NCBI GenBank assembly: GCA_017469605.1
Contig: JAFUGB010000070.1
Coordinates: forward strand, 1-5,296
Direction: 5' to 3'
DNA length: 5,296 nucleotides
Origin: Clostridia bacterium
Lineage (GTDB): Bacteria > Bacillota > Clostridia > Christensenellales > Aristaeellaceae
The translations under genes were made by a program, and so were the position numbers. This document shows, piece after piece, positions 5,289-5,296 of this stretch (the first letter of the stretch is position 1; every line of letters starts with the position of its first letter). Under the pieces are notes generated by a model that made no database searches, was not told where the DNA came from, and saw nothing but the letters and a program-made list of their open reading frames with translations.

Positions 5289-5296
5289 GATCGCCC

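Overview
The window looks like chromosomal DNA of a moderately GC-rich Gram-positive bacterium, most likely Bacillota class Clostridia. Reasons: strong purine-rich Shine-Dalgarno sequences (AAAGGAG) before the glycolytic genes, a sigma-A-type promoter, and PGK and triosephosphate isomerase proteins with Firmicutes-like motifs. The PGK ends very like the Bacillus subtilis protein as I remember it. This placement is an inference from protein character, not from a database search. All genes are on the + strand.

Bases 1-2775 are the downstream part of a carbohydrate-uptake and catabolism operon. It holds the C-terminal end of one ABC sugar permease (MalF/UgpA type, cut by the window edge), a complete second permease (MalG/UgpE type), a xylose-isomerase-like TIM-barrel sugar phosphate isomerase/epimerase, and a metallo-beta-lactamase-fold hydrolase with a complete set of metal ligands. 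The genes are packed with a 13-nt gap, an 11-nt gap (or a 4-nt overlap, depending on the start chosen) and an 8-nt overlap, so they are almost certainly co-transcribed. The simplest reading is import of a sugar or sugar derivative, then isomerisation or epimerisation, then a hydrolytic step. The substrate cannot be read from the sequence.

Bases 2776-3095 are a 320-bp intergenic region separating the two units. Its first half is GC-rich, with a stranded Shine-Dalgarno-like sequence and a hairpin. Its second half is AT-rich and holds the probable pgk control region: a tandem 10-bp repeat, a promoter with a perfect TATAAT, and a small stem-loop near the predicted 5' end of the mRNA.

Bases 3096-5259 are two lower-glycolysis genes: pgk (phosphoglycerate kinase, with an unusual insertion of about 34 residues in its N-terminal domain) and tpiA (triosephosphate isomerase). 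A GC-rich hairpin with only a short T run lies between them, and no convincing separate tpiA promoter is visible, so tpiA probably depends at least partly on read-through from pgk. The window ends just after tpiA in another GC-rich inverted repeat.

I see no tRNA, rRNA, CRISPR array, insertion sequence, integrase, phage gene or toxin-antitoxin pair, and no clear evidence of an undescribed system. The points most worth checking are the PGK insertion, the transporter-isomerase-hydrolase cassette, and the architecture of the pgk upstream region.
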